Positions 1 to 36,500 of a stretch of DNA of 64,000 nt are shown piece after piece. A model generated the notes under the pieces. That model made no database searches. It was not told the DNA's origin and saw only the letters and a program-made list of their open reading frames with translations. The translations under genes were made by a program, and so were the position numbers. The DNA is from Undaria pinnatifida. Taxonomy: Eukaryota > Sar > Phaeophyceae > Laminariales > Alariaceae. Every line of letters starts with the position of its first letter. The first letter of the stretch is position 1. Location: NCBI GenBank assembly GCA_012845835.1, contig JABAKD010000001.1:12049501-12113500 (forward strand). Reading direction: 5' to 3'.

Positions 1-286
1 GACAGCGGTGAGATAGCCAAGAGGCAGGGATCAGTCGGTCGATTGCTCATTTTCTTGAATGCTTGATTCTTATATAAGACATCAGTAGTACTTGCCTGGC
101 TTTGTTTTTTATTAGCTGGTAGCGTGGTGTTTTGTTAGGTTTTGTGATTATTTTCGAACCCATTGAGTGGTTGGCCTACTGTAATTGGTTTTGATCCTGC
201 AACTGTTCCCGCCGCGCTCAATTTTATTTGCCTTGGTCGTGCAACTGTTGCCGCTCCTGCGGGATGTACTTTTTCTGTTATCTCAG
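1..286 (+). other. 3' part of an intron of the phosphatase gene
   Basis: No coding signal was found. The sequence becomes T-rich towards the acceptor at 278-286, as expected for an intron end. Confidence 0.5.
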
Positions 287-26522
<26,236 letters not shown>

Positions 26523-26683
26523 TCAGCAGGGGGCGGGGAGGGGGACCCAAGGAAAGGAGGGAGGGGGCACATCCTTCGATACGCACGGAGTGCACGCGTC
26601 TTAGCGAAAACGCCTCCGCTAGTCTAGAAGGGGTAACCTGGAGTGGGGGATGGTCTGACATCGTTGGAAAACCGTCTCCTTGT

Positions 26684-26972
26684 ACTGACACGTGCTACGA
26701 TAGACGTAAGACTTTTCTTTTGGTCTCAAAACGTTTTCTGAGTGACGGGGCTCCTTAACCCAAAATCTCCGGGGAAAAAAGAAAAATAATAATAGGCCGT
26801 GTTGAGTTTTGCATGATTCTCGCCGTGTACCCCGCGGCCGTCGGATTATTGATCCGGCACACCAATCTTGTTTCACCTCCAAATCAGTTTTAGGGAGAGG
26901 TGTGTAAAGCTCCGAAGTTGTCGGAACTTCAGAAAAAAAGGGGGGGACACCCTCTATCGTAGCGCGCGTGTA
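26684..26972 (+). mobile_element. MITE family 1 copy
   Basis: The left end is ACACGTGCTACGATAGACGTA. Internal blocks are GACGGGGCTCCTTAACCCAA and CCAAATCAGTTTTAGGGAGAGG, and the right end is CCTCTATCGTAGCGCGCGTGT. Confidence 0.88.
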
Positions 26973-27358
26973 CTGTTCATACATTCACAATACATTTTAC
27001 TCCGTACCGGCCCTATATTCCGAGGCCACGCGGGTCTGTTCGCCTGGTTTCACTTTCAACTTTATCGTACCGAGTGGGGTGATTTGCTTTTCGAAACGGT
27101 TGCTTTTACTCGCCAGCTCAATTCGTAAGAGGGTTTACGCTCGGCGACCATCTGGGCAACCTGTGGTCACCGGTGACTTCCCGTAAACCCCCCCCCCCTC
27201 CCCCCCCCCCTCCCCCCCGGTACTTGGCTTTCATTTTTGTTGGGCATCGGTTTCAGCATGCAAACATTTCAGCGTTTTATGCTCGTCGATTTGCATCAAA
27301 TTTCACCAACTCACGTTATCCTCGTGTTTACGGCCTTTTGGATTTGTAAGAGGGTAGC

Positions 27359-27440
27359 GAGGCAGGGAGGGAGGGAGGGAGGGAGGGAGGGAGGGAGGGA
27401 GGGAGGGAGGGCGTGAGGGCGGGAGGGCGGGAGGGTTGGC
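27359..27440. repeat. (GGGA)n tract
   Basis: About 50 bp of perfect GGGA repeat passing into GGGCGGGAGGGC. Confidence 0.95.
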
Positions 27441-28204
27441 GGGCGGGGGCGTGGAGGAAACGTTGGCAGCCAAGCATTGACTCTCGTGCGGACGTCTCGG
27501 TGTACCGGGTCAGACACGTGGCGTGCAGGAGTTAACGCCTCGCCTCGAGAGATTCCCCGAGAGTCTTCCACATCACAGCTAGTTGGGCGTGCCCGGTGAC
27601 CGTATATTTCCATCGTGGCGATGGATTAGCGCGAGGGGCGTATCAACGACAACAACACCCTACATATATATCGTAACCGTTTGTTTGCTATCAGCGTCGT
27701 ATATTTTTTTTTTCAGAAGCGGGGTCTTCGATTCGATTTAGAGAACCCCATTCGAACCACGGAGGAGTCTATAGGACGGCGTCCGCTTTTTCAGCACGCA
27801 AGCCGCGAGACAACGCTCGCCTTTTTAATGTGACGGTCAGGTCGGGTTTGGCCTGTCTGTCGGCAAACTTGACCCAGAAATGAACAGGGCGGGACGCGAT
27901 GGGTATATTCCCTTTGGGGAAAACCTGGGTTGAAATTCTTTTTTTGTTCAGTTACATTGTAACGGGGTTCGGGGGATGGATGTTGTGGGCTTTCGTCTAC
28001 TTGTTGTCTGGGCTTCTCCATTTATTTGTTGGGTGGCCTGGAGGTATATTTCTTGGTATTCTGCGTGCCGTGGGTGCTTTGTTGTTGTTTTTATATTGTA
28101 CCAGTTTTTCTGCCCGACGACATCGATCGCCAGCACAGCATCCAGTGTCCGTTCTGGTTACTTCACCCTACAGAGTTGGAGTCGGCGGTAAACAATGGTG
28201 TGGA

Positions 28205-28770
28205 GTGGTTCTACGGTAGTCCCCCCCCCCCCTCTACTTTTATGTAACGAAATCGCCGATTACGGTACCAGCTCCCGGCCGTATTTCTCGACATGCGGGC
28301 ACCCTTTCCAGCCCGACGTCATCGTTCGATGGTGTAGTCAGGACTTCCATTGCAACCCAGAAAACAAAAGTGGGGGATTTTTTTTTTTTGTCATGGTGGC
28401 GTCGTTCTACGGTAGCCTCCCCATCTCTTAATTTAACGAAATCGCCGGTTTTAAAACCAGCGCCCTGAGGTGTCTCCTGAAAGAAACACGGTGTCCCTCG
28501 ACACCCCGAGACGTTGTCGATCGTTTTCACGCTTTTGATCATGACAAGAATGTACATGGATACTCTTTTTTTTGTTCAATAGTACCCTTCCTTGTTGTGT
28601 CGAGCAGCCATGAAACGTTCGTTCGTTGAAGAAAGTATCACTGGTTTGGGGAGGGGGCTATCGTAGAATCAGTCAGCGTCCTTCCTCGAGTGTCGAGCGG
28701 CCATGGAACGTTCGCTAATGAAATCGCTGTTTTTTTTTGGGGGGGGGGTGGGGGGGCTATCGTAAAATCA
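28205..28770. repeat. Two local direct duplications
   Basis: TTCTACGGTAG(T/C)C...TAACGAAATCGCCG occurs at 28,209 and 28,393 with different inserts. GTGTCGAGC(A/G)GCCATG(A/G)AACGTTCG and GGGGGCTATCGTA(G/A)AATCAG each occur twice between 28,590 and 28,775, at a period of about 90-110 bp. Confidence 0.75.
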
Positions 28771-28960
28771 GGCTTCGCATGGTGTTGACGGCACTGTTGG
28801 TGGCTTCACGTAGACACGCGACAACCCAGCGTGGTTTCTCTCTTGGACGCATAGACAGACCACCTTGGCATTTTTTGTAGACCATTCTAACAACGTCAAT
28901 CAATTGTGGACTTAATTTCTTGGAGTCAAGCGCCACTTGATGCTGTAAAGGACTCGTCAT
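28757..28960 (-). CDS. Unrecognised 67-codon ORF
   Basis: It starts MTSPLQHQVALDSKKLSPQL and ends NTMRSLILR. Composition looks protein-like (balanced, no repeats), but I recognise no family and it overlaps the end of a local repeat. It may be chance or a relic. Confidence 0.2.
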   Translation of the reverse strand: MTSPLQHQVALDSKKLSPQLIDVVRMVYKKCQGGLSMRPREKPRWVVACLREATNSAVNTMRSLILR

Positions 28961-29157
28961 TTTTGAGAAGAGAGGTTATGTCGTGGGGCGGCGGGTGTTG
29001 CTGTCAGGTTCGGTTGTTTGTTGGCTTGGCGTTGGTATATTGCAGTTTCATTTTGCACGGGAGCCCTTCCGCAACGCAGCAGCAGAAACAAATGCTGTCG
29101 CGTTTTACTCCAAATATGCACGTCGTTGCTGGAGGGGACAAGACATAGGGACAGTAA

Positions 29158-29275
29158 CTGGTACTACTAGTGCTGGTGCTGCTGGTGCTGCTGGTGCTGC
29201 TGGCGCTAGCTGGTGCTGCTGGTGCTGCTGGTGCTAGCTGGTGCTAGCTGGTGCTGGTGCTACTGTTTCTGCTAG
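29158..29275. repeat. (GCTGGTGCT)n tract
   Basis: CTGGTGCTG and CTAGCTGGTG units repeat for about 115 bp. Confidence 0.93.
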
Positions 29276-30824
29276 TGTCAATCTTTATCATGGTACCTGC
29301 GACACTACCAAGGAAATCGACGAACGCGCGACGGAAGCATCACCATCCGCACTGTGGACTTAGCAAGGCATCTCTTTTTTCAGTACCTTTCCCAGGCGGT
29401 CAAGCATCACACGGGGTTTGTTTTTGAGGGGTCTCACCCTGGTCGGTGTTCTCTTTTTCTCCTGTAATATTATGCAGCCGTCTACGGTCGACGCGGTGCT
29501 TTATGCTGTGTAGAACACGGTAAAAACATGCCGCTTGACCGTCGCACTCTCTCATACCCTGGTATACCGTGTAGCGAGTAGTTGTAGGTTTAAACCATCC
29601 CATGTTATCATATGGAGTCCAAGGGAGCATAAATGAAATACTCTGGTCTTTAGCCTGTTTTTTGTGAGAGTAACTGACTGAGTTTTGTATAGTCTATGTG
29701 ATTATCTTTGCTTCGATTTTGGTGTACGAGTAGTGTTCTGCACACGGACAATGGGTTCTCGGGTAGTTTCTCGTGGGGAGCAATTTTCTGTTGATTTGTC
29801 ATTTTTGTCGGAGTCTTCTGGATGGTAACTACATTCAGATTTCCTTTCTTTGAGTTTGGTGTATAAGCAGTAAAATCGACGAATTGCAAGTATATCGGTT
29901 GACTTTCTGTGGGGCATCTTTTTCTCCAATTAGTTTTGTTTCTGTGTGTTTTTGCCTTGGTCGGCGGGCTCCCACGACCTCTCGTGGTTTTGTACCCATT
30001 TGGGCACGACGGGGTGTCGCGAGAGGGAGGGTTCATCCCTCCGTGACAGCAGAAGGATACGACAAAAATACGGTGGTAATGCATCAATGAGTTCCAGTGC
30101 GGGCTAAACTAGGCGTTGCGTTCGTGGAAAGGAGCATTTTTGTGCAACGCGCGGGCACGAGGTTTGGATGATTGGAAACACACTCGTTTTGTGTACGATG
30201 CATTAGGCGGGATGGGGGGGCGGGGGGCGGGGTGACGTCCTTCAAAGCGCGACGGACAGCACAGGGTCCATACGGCATTTACGTTTGACCTTTTCCAAGA
30301 CGAGTGGGCTAGGCGACATTGGCGGAACAATGGGGGGTGATGGGCTCTACACACAGGCTGTATAGTCTAAGCACTTTTTTCACTATGCGAACCCCGGAAC
30401 GAGCCGTCGGTGTAGACTAACCAGAACATGGACGAAACGGTGGGCCTTCCTCCGCGAAATCCCCAAATAACAGCGGCAATTGAGCGTTCTGGGAGGTGTT
30501 GGTGGCTTGCTCTTACCAAGAGGTTCTTTGGTCGTGTTCATCTACTCGTACCACGGACGGAAGACGGCGTTTCGTTCAAAGCTGAACCCGAAGATTTCCT
30601 CGGCGCACACAGCATTGTATACGACGTACTCTACAGTAATCCGCCCCACGCCTTCCTATCGGTACCTTAGTCTTTGGCAGAGGCGAACGCAACCAATATG
30701 CGATGCTGGCGTACAAAGATACCGGCATAGACCTAGACGTCGACAGGGCATAAAATTCATATTTTTTGCGGGATGTGTGTTGCATGACCGTCTCATGGCG
30801 CGTCACCCAGTAGCCCCCATGGCA

Positions 30825-30935
30825 CCGCGCCGTGGGCTTTCATGAAATGCTATGGCACTGCCGTGGGCTTTCATGGCCCTGCCACGGGCCCCTACCCCGT
30901 GACCGTTCGTGGCATCGTCGTGACACTGCCAATGC
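30825..30935. repeat. Short GC-rich repeats around TGGCACTGCCGTGGGCTTTC
   Basis: The words CCGTGGGCTTTCATG and GGCACCG/GGCACTGCC recur several times. Related words reappear at 31,285-31,320, so the MITE at 31.0 kb probably split this segment. Confidence 0.6.
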
Positions 30936-30973
30936 ACCGCCATCCTGACGCCCCACGACGCGAGCTTACGATA

Positions 30974-31232
30974 TAGAAGAGGTGTGTCACTTTTTGTCTG
31001 AAATGGTTTCCGAACGACGAGGAGCCAAAATCGTCGGGATTCAAGGTACCTATTTTGGCAAAAAAAATTCGTCAGAGTGTACCCAGGCCATGGGATTGTT
31101 CATCCGGTTGTGTGGCGGTTTCAAATTTTCCTCAAAATATGTTCTTGGGTTAAGACGTGTCTTGAGCTCCCAAACTGAGGAAACCTCAGAAAAAAAAGGT
31201 GGCGCACCTCTGCCGTCGTAGCATGCGTCCCA
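30974..31232 (+). mobile_element. MITE family 1 copy, left end decayed
   Basis: Retains GAAATGGTTTCCGAACGACG, CCAAAATCGTCGG, CCAGGCCATGGGATTGTTCA and AACCTCAGAAAAAAAAGGTG. The right end is CACCTCTGCCGTCGTAGCATGCG. Confidence 0.82.
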
Positions 31233-32786
31233 CGGGAATCGTGAAACCTCGCGGACGTTCATGGATGGGGCACTCACAAACTGACGGGAGCTTTCATGGC
31301 AATGCCATAGTGCGCTGCAATGGCCTGTGAAAAGCTAGGGCGGCCTCCCCGCATAGAGTCGACCGCCGCATTTATTCTCCGCGACATTCGTGGCGGCCAG
31401 GGGTGCGGTCTGGAACTAAACCCAGTTGGCCTGCCGCAGAGGGCATTGTAGATATGCCGTCCCGCACGGGGTAGAAACTACGTCCCCATTGGCTGTGATT
31501 GCTGACTGGTTCAAGCTCGTGGAGACTAAGGCGGAGCGAGAGCAGTCCTTCCGGACAACGTGAAGGTCCACCCGCACACAGAAAGGGTAAGGTGTCGTCA
31601 CCGGTCGAAAACTCCTCCCCCGTAAGCATCTACAACTCCAACAATCCGCGGACAGAAACGGCGACATCCCCGGGTCGATACTACTTCTTCGCACGTGGTG
31701 GAAGCCCCACCTCCATCGGCTGATTGTTGATTGATGGGCTTCAGGCAGCGACGTTTACCCTGGTTACGTGTTAAACTCGTCCAAACTCTGATGTTCAACA
31801 TGCAAGCTTCTACATTGATGCACAGGGAACGCGCTCAAGCCCCGACCTACTGCCACAAAGGTGTGTACGCTAAAGGATGCGCCCGTCGGAGGAGTAGATA
31901 CCGAAACATCGCAGAGCATAAAGAGGGCATGGGTTATCACATGCGTGGAAGCAGAATCGACGCTGGGACGTTGCGCCGCTTCGAGACTACACCCTTTAAG
32001 CTTGCCACGCACCCGCACGCTGAAGCGCTCCACACCGCGATCTCCGCCACAAGGCGTCAGACAGCCACGCAACCACAAACCAAAACCCAGGATACCTGAG
32101 CAGCATTATCGGTGCAGTTCTTCGAGACGAGAAACGCGTACGTTCCACGTCATGCCGATGACCCCGGATGTTAATACCGGTCGAACAGCTGGGCCTCCGT
32201 TAACTTTAATATGGCAGCGCAATCACCATCTGATGTCTCACCTTTTGCGATGAAACTAGTGTTCATTGTCAACAATCACAAGCGATCTCTTGGTATTCCA
32301 TCATCAAACTTTTACACGTAACAAAGTTTTGGACTATACCATTCGAACCTCCTCGCTCCCGCCTTCCCTCCCTATCCGCGTCCCTCTCCCCCCTCCCCCT
32401 TCTCTCCTCCCCGCCCCCCCCCCTTCCATTTGGACAAGGTTATCACTTAGCTCAATATTCGCGACAACACCTGATCACCATCACCCCTAACCCGAAGAAA
32501 ACACGCCAACAAGTGCAAGAGACAGGCGTCGCAAGCGCTATTCGCACCGCTTGGGGTTTCGTTCGCTACCCGCGACAATGTCCCGGGTGCATAGCCCAGT
32601 CCAGAGGTACCCTTTCAACGCTAAAACTATCGAACTTAACACCTTTTCCCGCGGAGAGGCCCAAATTTAATACGGCATGCATGACAAAAACCGGCCTTGA
32701 AAGAAGGTGGAATTCTATACCCCTTCTCCGGCAGTTGAAGCGGGTTGTCGGCCTCGCCCGCTATGAGCTACCTTAATTGAACGCGC

Positions 32787-33070
32787 GACGCGTGCTACGA
32801 TAGAGTGGTAGCACTTTTTGGCCCTTTGTTTTCTGAACGACGGGTTCCTTGACGCAAAATTGTCGGAAAAAGCAAGAAGTAATTTATTTTTTCTTTCAGG
32901 ATGCTCGTGGTGTACCTCTAGGCCATGGGACTGTGTAGCCGGGGGGTAGCCAGCGGTTATTTTTTTGTCCACATTGAAGTCGGTTTTTTGGGAGAAGGTC
33001 AAACGAGTTCCCAAATCGAGGAACTTCAGAAAAAAAAAAGGAGTGCACCTCTCTATCGTAGCGCGCGTCC
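32787..33070 (+). mobile_element. MITE family 1 copy
   Basis: The left end is GCGACGCGTGCTACGATAGA and the right end CTCTATCGTAGCGCGCGTCC. Internal blocks match the other copies (CTAGGCCATGGGACTG, AGTCGGTTTTTTGGGAGAAG). It lies just beyond the SMP-30-like stop codon. Confidence 0.9.
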
Positions 33071-33436
33071 AAAACCTGACTATATCCCGTATCTGAATCT
33101 GTTGAAACCCCTTTTCTCACTCGAACAAATCACACGTGTCGATGTCTCGCGAACGAAAAACGTGCGACCGATTTTACGGTATTGTCCAACATGTAATGAC
33201 ACTCGTGGGTATTAAGCTACCTGTACCACTGCGTCTTTACCTACCCGTAAACGGGAGGGTTCTCCCACAAACGGTCAGAAGTCTAGCGTCTGCTAAACGC
33301 GCCTCCAAAAGGTCCTGCTAGTAATAAACGGATACCTCTCCCACGAGTCGAGCTAGCCGGAAGAAGAGAAGAACTGGACTTCATGCATGCCGGTCGAAAC
33401 AAAGCGATCAATCATAGTGCCATTTGTTATTTTCGA

Positions 33437-33545
33437 TCAACCGCGGAAGTACGGTTCTGGCACTCCTTTGATTCCTTCGAGCTTCACGGCAAACACCGAT
33501 CCCGCGTTTGGTTCTTCCAGCAGCTGCAGTTCGTCGAGGCGGAAA
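33437..33545 (-). CDS. SMP-30-like exon 8 (stop codon)
   Basis: The acceptor is CGCCCACAG. One base completes Thr299, then FRLDELQLLEEPNAG and GSVFAVKLEGIKGVPEPYF, ending RG and TGA at 33439-33437. This matches the conserved C-terminus G-S-L-F-A-V-x-x-G-V-K-G-x-P-x-x-x-F. Confidence 0.9.
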
Positions 33546-36500
33546 CTGTGGGCGACAGCAGCAGAAGTCGCAAGTCGGACCACAAATACGAGATTTCAGG
33601 AAAATATATCCGGGGGGGCGGGGGGCGGGGACGGGGGGAGGGGGGAGTGGGACACATGTTCCTTCACGTAGTCCGAGAAGGAGCTAAAGTAGGAATTGCG
33701 GTGGGTTGAAGCGGGGAGATGCGTGCTACGATAGAGGCACGGCACCCTTTTTTTCTCTGAGAGTCACTCAACTTGGGAGCTCAAGATCTCTCCACCAAAC
33801 ACTGATTTATGGGGGGAAAAATAAAAAAACTGCTACACCCCGGATGAAAAATTCCACGGCCTCGAGGAGGGTACACAACGAGAACCGGGCAAATAAAAAA
33901 AATGGGGCCTTTTTTCGACGGGTTTGGCGTGAAGGATGTCACGTCATTCACGAAACATGTCACAAGAAAACTGCTAGCTACCTCTAGACTACAATCGTAG
34001 CATGCGTCGGGATTCAGCCGGCGTAGGATAGAGGGTGGTTGTGTGGTGGTGTGGTGAGGTTGGGCGGAGTACGGCGGGGTGGAATGGTGGAGGTATATAT
34101 ATAGGGGTGTGCGTGGTGTTCCACGTACAGTTGTTGCTGTATTTCTATGAATGAAATATATGGAACATATCATACGCACCCCAGGATGCGCACTTTGACC
34201 ACTGGTAAGTTTCCCCTCGCTTAACCAAGCCACAATTTCCCGCGTGGTCAGTAGCTACATAACAAAACATTCCACAGGGAAACAAATTAACATGAAATAT
34301 GACGACATTGGCGAAAGAGGTGCCATACACATACCGGGGGCGACGAAGGGTAGGGGGCGTTATTCCTCGTCGCTTGGCATCAACTAGAAATGCATGCAGC
34401 TACTACATATAAACGGGTTTTATAGTTTCCGCGCACAGACTGATTGACATCACCCTGTTAACCCTGGTGTATAAGCTACACTGCAGTTCCAAGGGGAGTC
34501 GCCGACCTATGTCCTAAATGAGGACACACTCCCAGCAGCACGCGCGATCGGATTGTCACACACTGCTTGCAAAAGTGAGTTTCGACAGTGTCTTCGATCT
34601 CACAGCTGGAGCGCATTTTTATTTTTGTAATGTAACACAAGACTAGCTTACCGACTGCACTTCAGTTCTATTCGAAGAAGGGTGCGGTGGAGGGGTGGAT
34701 TGGGGACGCTCGTAGCGCTACTATGAAACAAAATAGAATCCCATTAACAAAACATACACATCGCTCCATACAACAGGCATCCGTGACATTAGAGTTTATT
34801 TGTCCACAAGGCCACTGAGGATTGAATCTGTCACGAGTTGAGCTAAAAACGAAAGATTCCAAAATGTGAACTGTCGATATTGCCAATGCCGTTCCAGGCG
34901 AGATATTGGTTTTGTCTGTTCGTTCTCACGTCGCAGAAGCGATGAAGAGGATGTCCATCTCCGCCCCGCCAAAACCGACACACGTGATGCCCTTCGCTCC
35001 CGGAACCTGGGTGATCATCGGCGGGCGTCAGGCACACGAATCGTGAAAATCAAGGCGGTACACTTGCACGGGAAGCTTGCACACAAGCAAACGACAGTGA
35101 GCACATGGCGTAGGGTTCAAGTTTGCTCTCCGCGAGTTCAGGTTGTACTCAGTATGTTTTTTTTCTCTGTAACAGTTTCCGCATTAGAGTACTCTACTGA
35201 AGATACATTACAAACGCCATTGTATTTTTTGTTTCAGGAATAATTGGAGAGCGTATTGTTCAAGACGCCAGACTGGGGAAGACACATACATGCGATTTTA
35301 CCAATCGCGTGACCCAACGCAAAAACGGCAACAACGGCAGCGGAAACAGCAAGGACAGCGGGGATGTCTAGTCGCCGCTCTATCCAAGATTGCTAACCAA
35401 GCGCGCCGGAAATCCCTTACGTCGACAACAAATACTGAGAAAAAACGTCCCTGAATACGTAGTCTAGATGTGACACCATGCTGTATTTTCCTCACCTCGA
35501 TCGTCCGAAGAAGTTCACCCAGGGGGCTGTAACGACGAACCTCACCCGAGCCGTACAGGGCCACCCAGACGCAGCCATCGGCGTCGACGGTGGCGCCGTC
35601 GGGGAAACCGTCCTGTAACGGCGAAATGGAACGGCGAGAGGGAACAAGAAACGAACAGAATGACTCGATCGAGTGTCACATTTTGGTGCACCTATATGAA
35701 GCAGTCGCCTATTGTACAGTATAGTATAACCACGAGTCATCCCACGGTAGGGGTGTAAACTTATTGAGGAAGGCGTTTCTGAGGGCGGGGTTGGCGTCCT
35801 CAAGTGTAGAGCTATCGGTTCGTAGGCATGATACTTTCTACCACAACATGGTAGTTTTAGGACCAGGTTTAGGACTAGTGCATATAAATCTTGATCGCGC
35901 TGCGCGAACGAATGTCCCTTCGAAGTCAAATGGTTCAGGTGGTGGTGAGATATTATTGAGCTCCTCGAGTTCGGAGCCCAAAAATTTCTTAGAATCTGCT
36001 GCACCCCTAGCGTGGGGTGACTCCCGCACACGCAAAAAATTAATGGCAGGCGCCTCCTGCATCAGAAACTTTTGCCGAAAACACACTCATGTTGATGGCT
36101 GGAACCTCAAGTTAATGAGGCAGAAACCTGTTCTCCGCATACACGAACGTGGTCGGAATACACCGTCGCTATCCCTCACCCGCAGGTGAACCGACCCCAC
36201 CCAAGAAAATCAACGCAAATAGTTACCAGGTATATATTTATATGCTTCCAAGTATATACCTATACCTTGAGGTCGACAAACACGCGTTTGTTGGAAGTAT
36301 CGCCCGTCTCCGAGTTGTAGTCGTAGCAGGAAATTTTCTTGCGGATAGTGTCCGAAGAGTACATGACGCTCCCGTCGACGGAAAAGCAGGTCGAGTTGTA
36401 GCAGGCGAACTCCTGTCAAAAAGCACGCACACCGCACGCACCAAACAAAAAGCATATGACCCATGCATGATGTATCGGTGACAGGGAGCTACGAAATACA

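Larger units (their letters stand above)
26523..33436. other. Intergenic region between convergent genes
   Basis: It lies between the stop codons of the phosphatase (+) and SMP-30-like (-) genes. It contains MITE family 1 copies at 26.7, 31.0 and 32.8 kb, duplications at 28.2-28.8 kb, short GC-rich repeats at 30.8 kb and otherwise anonymous sequence (29.3-30.8, 31.3-32.8 kb). 3' UTR ends could not be placed. Confidence 0.6.

Noticed and set aside
29650-30087. 145-codon ORF on the - strand
   Set aside because: No family recognised, no splice or start context and an AT-biased stretch; probably chance.
30428-30670. 80-codon ORF on the + strand
   Set aside because: Looks mildly protein-like but has no recognisable motif, neighbour or splice support.
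31731-32253. Overlapping + strand ORFs between the convergent genes
   Set aside because: Low-complexity Arg/Thr/His-rich frames open on both strands with no motif.
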